From: Spirosoma telluris
Lineage (GTDB): Bacteria > Bacteroidota > Bacteroidia > Cytophagales > Spirosomataceae
Assembly: GCA_003259005.1 (NCBI GenBank)
Contig: QLII01000001.1
Location: 5,162,501 to 5,226,500, forward strand
DNA: 64,000 nt
Direction: 5' to 3'
In this document: positions 45,529 through 54,310 of the stretch, piece after piece
Layout of the letters: each line of letters opens with the position of its first letter
Position numbering within the stretch: the first letter of the stretch is position 1
Notes under the pieces: model-generated
The model's database searches: none
Told to the model about the DNA's origin: nothing
The model's input: the letters and a program-made list of their open reading frames with translations, nothing else
Made by a program: the position numbers and the translations under genes

Positions 45529-46260
45529 TCATGCAGCTACTTTCTTTTCTTTCATCAACTCATCGTTTATAATTTTATAAGTTTCTTCTTTTAGCCGCCC
45601 CACATCATCTGGTGTCATTCCTGTTGTTTCGATGGGTGGGTGAATGACCGCTCGTAGGGTATGCCAATGAAATCGAACGGGGCTTTTGTCCGGCAGAATC
45701 TGATAGTTATTCAATAACGAAACCGGTACAATGGGCACCTGTTGCTGAATAGCCATCGTAAATGCTCCATCTTTGAAAGGCACCATCTGGGGAGGTTCGG
45801 GAGCCCGAATGCCCCCTTCCGGGAAAATCATGATGCTCCGACCCGATGCCAACGTTCGAATGGACTTTGCCAACGAATAAGCGCGACTATTAGGCTGATC
45901 CCGATCAACCTGCACATGCAACTTCGCGAACATATAACCCAGCAATGGAATATGTTTTACGTCGCTTTTCCCTACGAACGCATAGTAGTTTTTCACGATT
46001 ACCCCCATCGCGGCTATGTCCAGATACGAGAAGTGGTTCGCACAGAACACATAGGTTTTCTTAGGATCAGGCCGAAACCGACGATCTACCCGAACCCGAA
46101 TGCCCACCCCGATAAAAAACAACATACCCCAGATGTAGTTGATTTTATGGGCTATAGGTTTCCAGGCATCGCGTTGTAAAAACACAAATTGGAACGGAAA
46201 CAGTATGAGGTATAAGGCCACAAAATACGTAGCGCACCAGATTGTGTAGAGTAGCCGCAT
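45529..46260 (-). CDS. plsC: 1-acyl-sn-glycerol-3-phosphate acyltransferase (PlsC family)
   Basis: 243 aa from the ATG at 46260 (MRLLYTIWCATYFVALYL); six further in-frame codons upstream belong to a repeat. A membrane-anchoring N-terminus leads to the acyltransferase block I NHFSYLDIAA (H-x4-D) and block III IFPEGGIRAPEPP. PIVPVSLLNNYQ follows. It acylates lysophosphatidic acid to phosphatidic acid. It is co-directional with gatC and with purH upstream, but a palindromic repeat separates it from purH. Confidence 0.9.
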   Translation of the reverse strand: MRLLYTIWCATYFVALYLILFPFQFVFLQRDAWKPIAHKINYIWGMLFFIGVGIRVRVDRRFRPDPKKTYVFCANHFSYLDIAAMGVIVKNYYAFVGKSDVKHIPLLGYMFAKLHVQVDRDQPNSRAYSLAKSIRTLASGRSIMIFPEGGIRAPEPPQMVPFKDGAFTMAIQQQVPIVPVSLLNNYQILPDKSPVRFHWHTLRAVIHPPIETTGMTPDDVGRLKEETYKIINDELMKEKKVAA

Positions 46261-46268
46261 AATGTCAG

Positions 46269-46361
46269 TTTTTGTCATGCTGAGGAACGAAGCATCTTAA
46301 GGTGTCAAGACAGGGGTGTTAATTTACCTTGAGAGGCTTTGTGTCTCAGCATGACAAAAAA
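46269..46361. repeat. Palindromic repeat, TTTTGTCATGCTGAGGAACGAAGCATCTT family
   Basis: The left arm starts at 46269 (TTTTGTCATGCTGAGG) and the right arm ends at 46361 (CTCAGCATGACAAAAA). The outer 16 bases pair perfectly and the inner parts imperfectly. It fills the purH-plsC gap and ends next to the purH stop codon. Same family as 9424-9529. Confidence 0.82.
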
Positions 46362-46362
46362 A

Positions 46363-47906
46363 TCAGTGTTTAAAATGTCTCACACCCGTCGTAACCATGG
46401 CCAGACCGTGCTCATTGCAATAGTCGATTGAATCCTGATCGCGAATAGAGCCACCGGGTTGTACAACCGCCGTGATACCTGCCTGACCAGCAATTTCAAC
46501 GCAGTCGGGAAATGGGAAAAACGCATCAGAAGCCATCACAGAACCGTTCAGGTCAAAACCAAATGAATGGGCTTTTTCGATAGCTTGCCGAAGGGCATCT
46601 ACGCGCGACGTTTGGCCAACCCCACTGGCCAGCAGTTGGCCTTCCTTTGCCAGAACGATCGTGTTTGATTTTGTATGCTTACAGACCTTCAGGGCAAACT
46701 CCAGAGCCCGATTTTCGCTATCCGTCGGCGCTTTATGAGTAACCACCTTAAATTGGTCGGTTGTTTCGGTCTGATTGTCTTTATCCTGCTCCAGCACACC
46801 GTTCAGGATCGTTTTGAACATGACAGTAGGCAGTGCCACTGCCTTGCGTTTGAGCAGTATCCGGTTCTTTTTCGACTTTAACAGGCTCATGGCCTCGGTC
46901 GTGTAATCGGGTGCAATCAGAATTTCCATGAAGAGCTTATTCAGTTCTTCGGCGGTTTCCAGATCAACCGGCGCATTGGTGATCACAACACCCCCAAAGG
47001 CAGAGACAGGATCGCAGGCCAACGCGTTTAGATAGGCCTTCTTAGCCGTCGGGCTGTAGCAATACCACACGCGTTAGTATGTTTGATAATCGCAAACGCC
47101 TTGGCTTCCTCTTCAGAAAATTCATCGATCAGGCTCACACAGGCATCAACATCGACCAGGTTATTGTACGATAATTCCTTGCCATGCAGTTTCTCGAACA
47201 TAGCCTCCAGATCACCGTAAAATGTTGCCTGCTGGTGCGGGTTTTCGCCATAGCGAAGGTGGTTTGAGGGTAGGGCTTTAAAGTCGTAAATAGGCCCGGT
47301 AGTGCCTGCACGTTGTGTAGTACCCGCAAAATAAGAATGGATAGCGGTGTCATAGTGCGACGTAACAGCAAATGCTTTACCGGCATATTCCCGTCGATCG
47401 CTCAAATCGGTTGCCCCGTTTTTTTGCGTCAACAACTCCACAACATCGGCATACTGGCTCCGCGACGATACAATCAGTACATCGTTGTAATTCTTGGCGG
47501 CTGCCCGAATGAGCGAAATACCGCCGATGTCAATTTTCTCGATAACATCCTCGTCCGACGCCCCCGACGCAACGGTTTCTTCGAATGGATACAAATCCAC
47601 AATCGCTAAATCAATCGGAGGAATATTGTGCCGTTCAGCCTGCGCCAGATCTTCGGGCACATCGCGCCGATACAAAATACCGCCCATAACGGCTGGATGC
47701 AGTGTTTTAACCCGTCCACCGAAAATAGACGGATAGCCCGTTAGGTCTTCAACGGCCGTGACCGGAATACCGAGTTGTTCAATAAATGCCTGAGTACCAC
47801 CCGTCGAATAGATTTTGACGTTCTGTTCGTTTAATAACCGAACTAAGGGTTCGAGACCGTCTTTATAAAAAACGGAAATCAGCGCAGAGGAGATTTTGAG
47901 AGACAT
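46363..47906 (-). pseudogene. purH: Bifunctional AICAR transformylase/IMP cyclohydrolase, one frameshift
   Basis: Started at MSLKISSALISVFYKDG (47906; a second ATG at 47912 is possible). The N-terminal IMP cyclohydrolase part has STGGTQAFIEQLG, GGRVKTLHPAVMGGIL and IDIGGISLIRAAAKN. The C-terminal transformylase part has HTNACGIA, DPVSAFGGVV, the catalytic KHTKSNTIVLAKEGQL region and SDAFFPFPDCVE. The frame breaks at the GGG of 47051-47053. One added base gives GIATAPTAKKAYLNALACD and 514 aa, the usual length. It performs the last two steps of IMP synthesis. Probably intact in the organism. Confidence 0.93.
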
Positions 47907-47915
47907 GGACATGGC

Positions 47916-47983
47916 CGAAACAGGCTCCGGCTGTTTCAGTAGAATAAGTACAAGTGATGCGAAACAGCCGGTAGCCTGTTTCG
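47916..47983. repeat. Palindrome in the purH leader, GAAACAGGCT(A)CCGGCTGTTTC
   Basis: 22-23-bp arms (47916-47937 and 47961-47983) differ by one bulged base, with a 23-nt centre. Each arm is itself partly self-complementary. It lies between the purH promoter box and its ATG, so it is transcribed as the 5' leader. It has no resemblance to the known purine riboswitch. Confidence 0.75.
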
Positions 47984-47985
47984 AC

Positions 47986-48020
47986 TTGACGTGCAAAGAT
48001 AACCAAAGGTCTTAACTTTG
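47986..48020 (+). promoter_or_regulatory. Promoter for the flippase gene
   Basis: Perfect -7 box TAACTTTG at 48013-48020 with a TTG at 47986-47988, spacing 24, slightly long. It lies 48 bases before the flippase ATG and overlaps the divergent purH promoter. Confidence 0.5.
47994..48001 (-). promoter_or_regulatory. -7 box for purH
   Basis: TATCTTTG on the minus strand is a perfect TAnnTTTG box and is followed by GC as often seen in this phylum. It is 88 bases upstream of the purH start, leaving the palindrome in the leader. No clear TTG at -33. Confidence 0.5.
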
Positions 48021-48067
48021 TCTGCCCGAACAGGGTAGGCTACTATTAGCCAGCCATTCTTTTATCA

Positions 48068-49627
48068 ATGAGTACGTTCAAAAAATTAGCGGGCGACACA
48101 GCGCTCTATGGTATCAGCACGATTCTAGGGCGATTGCTCAACTACGCACTGGTGCCCATTCAAACCTATGCGTTTGAAAAACCAGCGGCAATGGCCTCAA
48201 ATGTTGAGTTTTATAGCTGGATTGGCGTATTGCTTGTTCTGTACACGCTGGGGTTGGAAACTGCTTTTTTTCGATTTATGGCACGATCAAAAGATCAACC
48301 CATTGCCGAAAAGAATCGCATTTTCAGCCAATCACTCAGTATTGTTATCAGCATTAGTGTTCTGTCATCCATTTTATTATTCAGTCTGGCTCCGCAAATA
48401 ACTCAATGGTTAAATTATCCTGGTCAGGAACGGTTTGTACAATGGTCGGCACTGTTGGTTGCCATTGATGCAATCGTTGCCATTCCGTTTGCCCGCTTAC
48501 GCGTTGAAAATCGTGCCCGAGAATTTGTTGGAGCAAAAATTACGAACATTGTTATTGTAGTTGCCCTCAATATCTTCTTCCTAATCTTTGCCAAAGACAT
48601 TTATGAAGGAAAATACCTTTCAGCCCTTCAGCCTATAGCGGATTTTATTTACAAACCGGAAATAGGCCCAGGCTACACGTTTCTTGCAAATCTTATTGGC
48701 AATGCTCTTTACTTTATTATCATTCGGAAAGCTTTTACAGGCTTTCGCTTTCAGCTTAACGGGCCTCAAAGCCGGGCCCTGGTGGCATATGCCTTTCCCA
48801 TCATGCTAACTAATCTGGCAGGGGTACTGAACCTCTTGACAGACCGGCTGTTTCTCCGCCATTCGCTACCGCCGGGCTTCTATCCTGGTCTTTCGTCCGA
48901 AGCTGTGCTGGGTATTTATGGTAATTGTTTGAAGTTGTCGGTTTTTATGGCTTTAGCGATTCAATCGTTCAAGTTTGCTGCTGATCCTTTCTTTTTCTCG
49001 CAGGCTGAGGACAAAAATGCGCCGACATTGCTGGCTAATGTTACGAAGTGGTTCATTATCGTTTGTGTCCTGATTTGGGTTGGCGTCAGTTTGAACTTAG
49101 ACCTGCTTGGCCAGCTATTTTTGCGGTCAAAAGCCTATCGGGTTGGCTTAGATGTAGTTCCTTTACTGTTACTAGGCAACTTACTACTGGGTGTCTATTA
49201 TAATATTTCATTCTGGTTTAAACTGAGCGACAAAACCCAATATGGCACCCTCATTACCGCTATCGGAACGGCTGTAACGATTGGGTTAAACTTACTGCTA
49301 ATTCCGTTTATTGGCTATATGGGCTGTGCTGTGGCTTTCTCTGTATCAAGTCTGGTTATGACAGCAATGTGTTATTTCCTTGGTGAAAAATATTATCCTG
49401 TCCCCTACGACGTTCGATCAGCGGTAGGCTATATTCTGGGTGCTGGGTTACTCATTTGGGGAGGCTGGCAATTCCCAATTTCTAACCTTTGGGTTGCGGT
49501 GCCTGTACATATGGCGTTATTCGCATTCTTCCTGGGCGTCGTTATTTTCATTGAACGGGATACCTTTCAGCCAGCATTGGCGCGGTTCCGAAACCGTACA
49601 ACTAAACCGGCACGGGTTAATCCGTAG
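48068..49627 (+). CDS. Oligosaccharide/lipid flippase family membrane protein (MOP superfamily)
   Basis: 519 aa with about 12-14 hydrophobic helices. The start LAGDTALYGISTILGRLLNYA and the next segment YSWIGVLLVLYTLGLETAFFRFMARS are typical of Wzx/polysaccharide-biosynthesis flippases. A later segment AYAFPIMLTNLAGVLNLLTDR and a basic C-terminal tail fit. It probably moves lipid-linked sugars across the inner membrane. No glycosyltransferase genes are adjacent, so the cargo is unknown. The frame is intact. Confidence 0.85.
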   Translation: MSTFKKLAGDTALYGISTILGRLLNYALVPIQTYAFEKPAAMASNVEFYSWIGVLLVLYTLGLETAFFRFMARSKDQPIAEKNRIFSQSLSIVISISVLSSILLFSLAPQITQWLNYPGQERFVQWSALLVAIDAIVAIPFARLRVENRAREFVGAKITNIVIVVALNIFFLIFAKDIYEGKYLSALQPIADFIYKPEIGPGYTFLANLIGNALYFIIIRKAFTGFRFQLNGPQSRALVAYAFPIMLTNLAGVLNLLTDRLFLRHSLPPGFYPGLSSEAVLGIYGNCLKLSVFMALAIQSFKFAADPFFFSQAEDKNAPTLLANVTKWFIIVCVLIWVGVSLNLDLLGQLFLRSKAYRVGLDVVPLLLLGNLLLGVYYNISFWFKLSDKTQYGTLITAIGTAVTIGLNLLLIPFIGYMGCAVAFSVSSLVMTAMCYFLGEKYYPVPYDVRSAVGYILGAGLLIWGGWQFPISNLWVAVPVHMALFAFFLGVVIFIERDTFQPALARFRNRTTKPARVNP

Positions 49628-49742
49628 ACTAAAGCTGACAAAAATGCGTTGAATTGCATCTGAGGTACATTTTATAGGTAAATTGCAAGACAATCTGCTT
49701 ATTCGGCCACCGTAAAAAAGGGCGCGTTACGCATTACTATTC

Positions 49743-52700
49743 ATGAAACTAACCTCTCGAAATAGCGTATGGCTAATGCCCGTCGCGTTTCTATTTGTCC
49801 TTTCAGCCTGTCGCGAAAAACCTCTTTTCGAACGGCTCGACTCTTCTGAAACTGGCATTACCTTCGCCAATACGATTACCGATAGTGATACACTCAACAT
49901 CCTCAATTACCAGTACATCTATAATGGGGGTGGCGTTGGTGTTGGCGATTTTAATGGCGACCAAAAGCCCGATGTGTTTTTCGCTGGAAATCAGGTTTCA
50001 AACAAGCTTTATATTAACGAAACTGAATCGGCAGATAGCAAACTTCACTTTAAAGACGTTACCGAATCGGCAGGGGTTGGGGGCGGTGGCCGCTGGTGTT
50101 CGGGCGTATCGGTGGTCGATATCAATGCCGATGGAAAGCAGGATGTGTATATATCCACTACACTCAAAAAGAAGGGAGCACAACGCGCTAACCTCCTGTA
50201 TGTCAATCAAGGTAATGATGCCGATGGCGCTCCCAAATTCCGCGAAATGGCCGCCGATTATGGCATTGCCGATACTACGTTTACAACGCATTCCGCCTTT
50301 TTTGACTACGATAATGATGGGGACCTGGACCTGTTTGTATTAGTCGACCAGATTGCTGATCCTAAAAACCCTAATAACCTACGGGCTCGGGTCGATGACG
50401 GAACATCGCCTAATACCGACCGGCTCTATCGTAATGATTTCGATCCGAAACGGGGTCACGCCTTCTTCACCGACGTTACTAAACAGGCCGGTACGGTGGC
50501 TGAAGGTTTTGGGCTGGGGCTGAATATCTGTGACATTAACCGCGATGGCTGGAAGGATATTTACGTAACCAACGACTTCGCTTCCAACGATGTGCTATAT
50601 ATCAACAACCACAATGGGACCTTCACCAACCGGGCGCATGAGTCGTTCAAGCACACCAGTTCGTCGGCGATGGGCAATGATGTAGCCGATATAAATGGGG
50701 ACGGCCTGGCTGATATTATTGCAGTGGATATGTTGCCCGAAGATAACCTGCGTAAAAAGAGCCTGATGGGCCCTAGCAGCTATTTTGCTTATCAGGAATG
50801 GGATCGACTAGGCTACGAACACCAATATGCCCGCAATACGCTGCAACTGAATCAGGGCGTTCGGCCTACCGATACATCGCACGTGGGTATGCCTCTTTTC
50901 AGTGAAATTAGCATGCTGGCGGGCGTGGCCGAGACCGAATGGAGTTGGTCTCCCCTATTGGCTGACTTTGACCACGATGGCTACCGGGACCTGATGATTA
51001 CCAACGGTTTCCCGCGTGATGTGACTGATCGGGATTTTACAAATTACTACAGCTCGGTTAATACCTACCTGAGCGATGCGCTACGGAAAGAACTCACGGG
51101 TAAAATACCGCAGGTTAAGGTTAGCGACTATGCGTATCGAAACCGGGGCAATGCTCAGTCCGGTGGACCAGCGTTTGAGAACGTAACTGACCTTTGGGGC
51201 CTGAGCGAGCCGAATTTCGCGAATGGAGCCGCCTATGCCGACTTCGATGGCGATGGCGACCTCGATTATATCGTGAACAACATCGACGACGAAGCCTTTG
51301 TCTATCGAAATACCCTGACCGATAAAAAGTCCGAACAGGCGCATTACCTCCGCATCAACTTTCAAGGCGATGGAGCCAATATCATGGGGCTTGGTGCACT
51401 CGTGGAGTATGAGCTATCCGATGGTCGGAAAGAGTTTTATGAACACACACCGTATCGGGGTTTTTTATCGAGCGTAGAGCCTATTGCCCATTTTGGTTTA
51501 GGCAAGGAAACCAGCATCAAAAATCTGAAAATAACCTGGCCCGGTGGTCGGGTTCAGATTCTGCCAAACGTTAAGGCCGACCAGACCCTTACGGTCAAAG
51601 CCACGGATGCCAAACCCGGTGAATCAAACGAGACGATTTCGGCTCCCAAGACCTTATTGAAAGACGTTACGGCGGATCTGGGCATTACTTATCGGCATGA
51701 GGAAACCGACATTATTGACTTCAACCTGCAAAAAACCATCCTGCATAAAGTGACAGAATATGGCCCGGCTCTGGCCACGGGTGATGTCAATGGCGATGGC
51801 CTGGCCGATCTGGTCGTAGGCGGAAGTTCGAAGTATTCTACAGAATTGCTGCTGCAACAGCCTAACGGGCATTTTATCCTGAAGCCGTTGCCTACGAAAT
51901 TGTCGGAGGACGCTGGAATTCTATTATTTGACGCCGATGCAGATGGCGATTTGGATTTATATGCAGCCAGCGGAAGCCCCGAATTTCCGGCTAATCAACT
52001 GGCTGAAGCATTGCGTCACCGGCTTTATGTGAACGATGGCAAAGGCAATTTCACACTGGAACCGAATGCGCTACCTAACTTTCAGCTCAACGGGTCTTGC
52101 GTGAAAGCGGCCGACTTCGATGGCGATGGCGACCTTGATCTATTTGTTGGCGGCCGGGTTGAGCCCTATAAATACCCGATGTCAGTACCTAGTTATCTAC
52201 TTCGGAACGATAGCCAAAAGGGAAAGCCCCACTTTACAGATGTAACAAAAGACCTGGCCCCACTACTTGCTAAGGGTGGCTTGACCTGCGATGTCCTCTG
52301 GACGGATTATGACAATGATGGTGACCCCGATCTACTACTGGCCAGCGAATGGGCACCCCTTACGATGCTTCGAAACGATAAGGGGCATCTACAGCCGCTT
52401 GACAACAGTGGGTTAGCGGATAAACTAGGCTTCTGGAATTCATTGACGCCCGGCGATTTTGACAACGATGGGGATATAGATTACCTGGCTGGCAATATGG
52501 GTCTGAATACGCTGCTCCGGGCCAGCCCTGAACGACCCGTTCGCATTTATGCCGGCGATTTTGATAACAATGGTTTCTACGATGCCTTCCCAACGGTTTA
52601 CTTCAAAAATGCCAAAGGTCAGTATGACGAATATCCATACTTTGGCTGGGACGATATGGTGAAACAGATGATCGGTATCAAAAAGCGGTACATCAAGTAT

Positions 52701-53312
52701 GCCCCTTTTGGGGAAGCAACCATCAGTCAGATCTTAACCGAAGACGAACGGAATCAGGCCTTGAAACTTACCGCCAACTACACGAAAAGTAGTTATATCG
52801 AAAATAAAGGCAATGGGAAATTTGAAGTTCGACCCTTGCCAATCATGGCACAGACTGCTCCCATATTCGGTATGGTAGCCCAGGATGTAGATGGTGATGG
52901 TAACCTGGATGCCGTATTGGTCGGAAATGAACACGGCAGTGATATGGTGGGAGGCCGCATGGACGCGTTCAACGGGCTGGTACTCAAGGGCGATGGAAAA
53001 GGCGGATTCTCTCCGCTTACCATGACTCAAACCGGCTTCTATGCTCCTGGGAATGCCAAAGCGCTGATTAGTTATCCCGATGCTCAGGGCCATTGCAAAC
53101 TAGCTGTAACGCAAAATCGGGGGCCATTGCTTGTTTTTGCCGTACAGCAGCCACAAATCTTTACTCCCCTGGATACTAAGACAACAACGGTTACGGTTCG
53201 CCTGAAAAATGGGCAAATGCGCAAACAGGAAATCCCCTTCGGAACCTCGTTCTATGGGCAATCGGCGCATGGGGTATGGTTACTGCCGGGTGAAGAGATT
53301 GTGAAGAAGTAG
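49743..53312 (+). CDS. VCBS/FG-GAP repeat lipoprotein with ASPIC/UnbV domain
   Basis: 1189 aa. The lipoprotein signal is LMPVAFLFVLSAC. Many FG-GAP/VCBS repeats carry calcium-loop motifs of the D-x-[DN]-x-DG type (VGDFNGDQKPDVFFAG, DYDNDGDLDLFVL, DINRDGWKDIYVTNDF, DFDGDGDLDYIVNN, DTDYDNDGDPDLLLA-like). This makes a double beta-propeller array. An ASPIC/UnbV segment lies near residues 535-620 (GLGALVEYELSDGR ... KITWPGGRVQ). It is probably an outer-membrane-attached surface protein, possibly adhesive or glycan-binding. Similar proteins often sit beside SusC/D-like genes, but none is adjacent here. The frame is intact through 3.5 kb. Confidence 0.9.
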   Translation: MKLTSRNSVWLMPVAFLFVLSACREKPLFERLDSSETGITFANTITDSDTLNILNYQYIYNGGGVGVGDFNGDQKPDVFFAGNQVSNKLYINETESADSKLHFKDVTESAGVGGGGRWCSGVSVVDINADGKQDVYISTTLKKKGAQRANLLYVNQGNDADGAPKFREMAADYGIADTTFTTHSAFFDYDNDGDLDLFVLVDQIADPKNPNNLRARVDDGTSPNTDRLYRNDFDPKRGHAFFTDVTKQAGTVAEGFGLGLNICDINRDGWKDIYVTNDFASNDVLYINNHNGTFTNRAHESFKHTSSSAMGNDVADINGDGLADIIAVDMLPEDNLRKKSLMGPSSYFAYQEWDRLGYEHQYARNTLQLNQGVRPTDTSHVGMPLFSEISMLAGVAETEWSWSPLLADFDHDGYRDLMITNGFPRDVTDRDFTNYYSSVNTYLSDALRKELTGKIPQVKVSDYAYRNRGNAQSGGPAFENVTDLWGLSEPNFANGAAYADFDGDGDLDYIVNNIDDEAFVYRNTLTDKKSEQAHYLRINFQGDGANIMGLGALVEYELSDGRKEFYEHTPYRGFLSSVEPIAHFGLGKETSIKNLKITWPGGRVQILPNVKADQTLTVKATDAKPGESNETISAPKTLLKDVTADLGITYRHEETDIIDFNLQKTILHKVTEYGPALATGDVNGDGLADLVVGGSSKYSTELLLQQPNGHFILKPLPTKLSEDAGILLFDADADGDLDLYAASGSPEFPANQLAEALRHRLYVNDGKGNFTLEPNALPNFQLNGSCVKAADFDGDGDLDLFVGGRVEPYKYPMSVPSYLLRNDSQKGKPHFTDVTKDLAPLLAKGGLTCDVLWTDYDNDGDPDLLLASEWAPLTMLRNDKGHLQPLDNSGLADKLGFWNSLTPGDFDNDGDIDYLAGNMGLNTLLRASPERPVRIYAGDFDNNGFYDAFPTVYFKNAKGQYDEYPYFGWDDMVKQMIGIKKRYIKYAPFGEATISQILTEDERNQALKLTANYTKSSYIENKGNGKFEVRPLPIMAQTAPIFGMVAQDVDGDGNLDAVLVGNEHGSDMVGGRMDAFNGLVLKGDGKGGFSPLTMTQTGFYAPGNAKALISYPDAQGHCKLAVTQNRGPLLVFAVQQPQIFTPLDTKTTTVTVRLKNGQMRKQEIPFGTSFYGQSAHGVWLLPGEEIVKK

Positions 53313-53376
53313 ACTGTACCCAAGGTCTTTGTCAGTGCTTTTTTAACAGGCACTGACTAAAGACCTTGGGTACAGT
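53313..53376. terminator. Bidirectional hairpin terminator
   Basis: 26-27-bp arms (53313-53338 and 53350-53376) with one bulged T and a T-rich loop, between the convergent VCBS and DUF4249 genes. Confidence 0.8.
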
Positions 53377-53380
53377 TAAA

Positions 53381-54283
53381 TCAATCCTCCCGAACCCGAA
53401 TGTTCGCCTGTACAACGCTGGCGGTTCGGCTGCGAATGGCAGAGGTGATGAAAAAGCCCGTTGCTGGTCGTCCGGCAGCGTTCGTATTAATAATATTTGT
53501 TGGGACATTAGCCGAAGGCGTGGCAAACAGACCCCCATTTGTAACCTGGGTGCGTAGTTGCTGCCAGAATCTGAATGCATCGGCAGTTAACGAATGGACT
53601 TCTACCTTTACTACGTCATTTAGCGCATACAGACTGTCGGGATTAACAGACCGACGAATGGGAACAATAAATGCCAGCCCGTCAGCAACACTTGAGTTGC
53701 TGCCAAACACCCCATCCTGCGAGGTAATGATATTTCTTGGTTTATTCTGTAACTCGCCGTTCTGATAAAAGCGAACCCGGTAATAGTCCACCCGATTAGG
53801 AAAGTCAGTCGCATAAAACTCAGCCCGGTAACCTTCTGTTTTGGATAATGGACTGAGCTTCCGTTTTACAAAAATGATCGAGTCTACCAGAGGTACCGGA
53901 TTTATTTTTGACGTGGCCTTGTAGGTTTCTCCCTGATAGGTAATCGTGAGCTGATAGGTACGACCAATATGCCCAAGCGTATCATTTCCCGTTGGTTGCC
54001 AAACGTAATTGCCGGTATTAGCTGGATCGAGAAACTTATAGGTTTTGCCGGTGTTGTCCGACACCGTAACCGTTGCGCTGGTGGCGGCTGGCGGGGTACT
54101 ATTATCAAAATAAGCTGCTGTTTGAGTGAGTCGAATCGACTGTGAGCCAGGTTGATCGGTCAGGAGGCCATCAACAGATAACTGAATCGGGCCCGTGTCA
54201 AGTTTCGCATCAATAACCGTCGTGCAGCTGTTCAGGCCGATAACCGCGATTGCAAGTAAGAAGACTAAAAGCGTTGGTTTCAT
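53381..54283 (-). CDS. DUF4249 domain-containing lipoprotein
   Basis: 300 aa. The lipoprotein signal LLAIAVIGLNSC is followed by TTVIDAKLDTGPIQLSVDG. DUF4249 features are visible: LTDQPGSQSIRLTQTAAYFDN, VTVSDNTGKTYKF, YQLTITYQGETYKA and a late AFRFWQQLRTQV. Such lipoproteins are nearly always paired with a TonB receptor, and here the receptor gene ends 27 bases upstream on the same strand. They are probably the outer-membrane partner of that receptor. The substrate is unknown. Confidence 0.9.
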   Translation of the reverse strand: MKPTLLVFLLAIAVIGLNSCTTVIDAKLDTGPIQLSVDGLLTDQPGSQSIRLTQTAAYFDNSTPPAATSATVTVSDNTGKTYKFLDPANTGNYVWQPTGNDTLGHIGRTYQLTITYQGETYKATSKINPVPLVDSIIFVKRKLSPLSKTEGYRAEFYATDFPNRVDYYRVRFYQNGELQNKPRNIITSQDGVFGSNSSVADGLAFIVPIRRSVNPDSLYALNDVVKVEVHSLTADAFRFWQQLRTQVTNGGLFATPSANVPTNIINTNAAGRPATGFFITSAIRSRTASVVQANIRVRED

Positions 54284-54310
54284 GGTTGTAGTACCGACAC
54301 GCGGGTCAGT

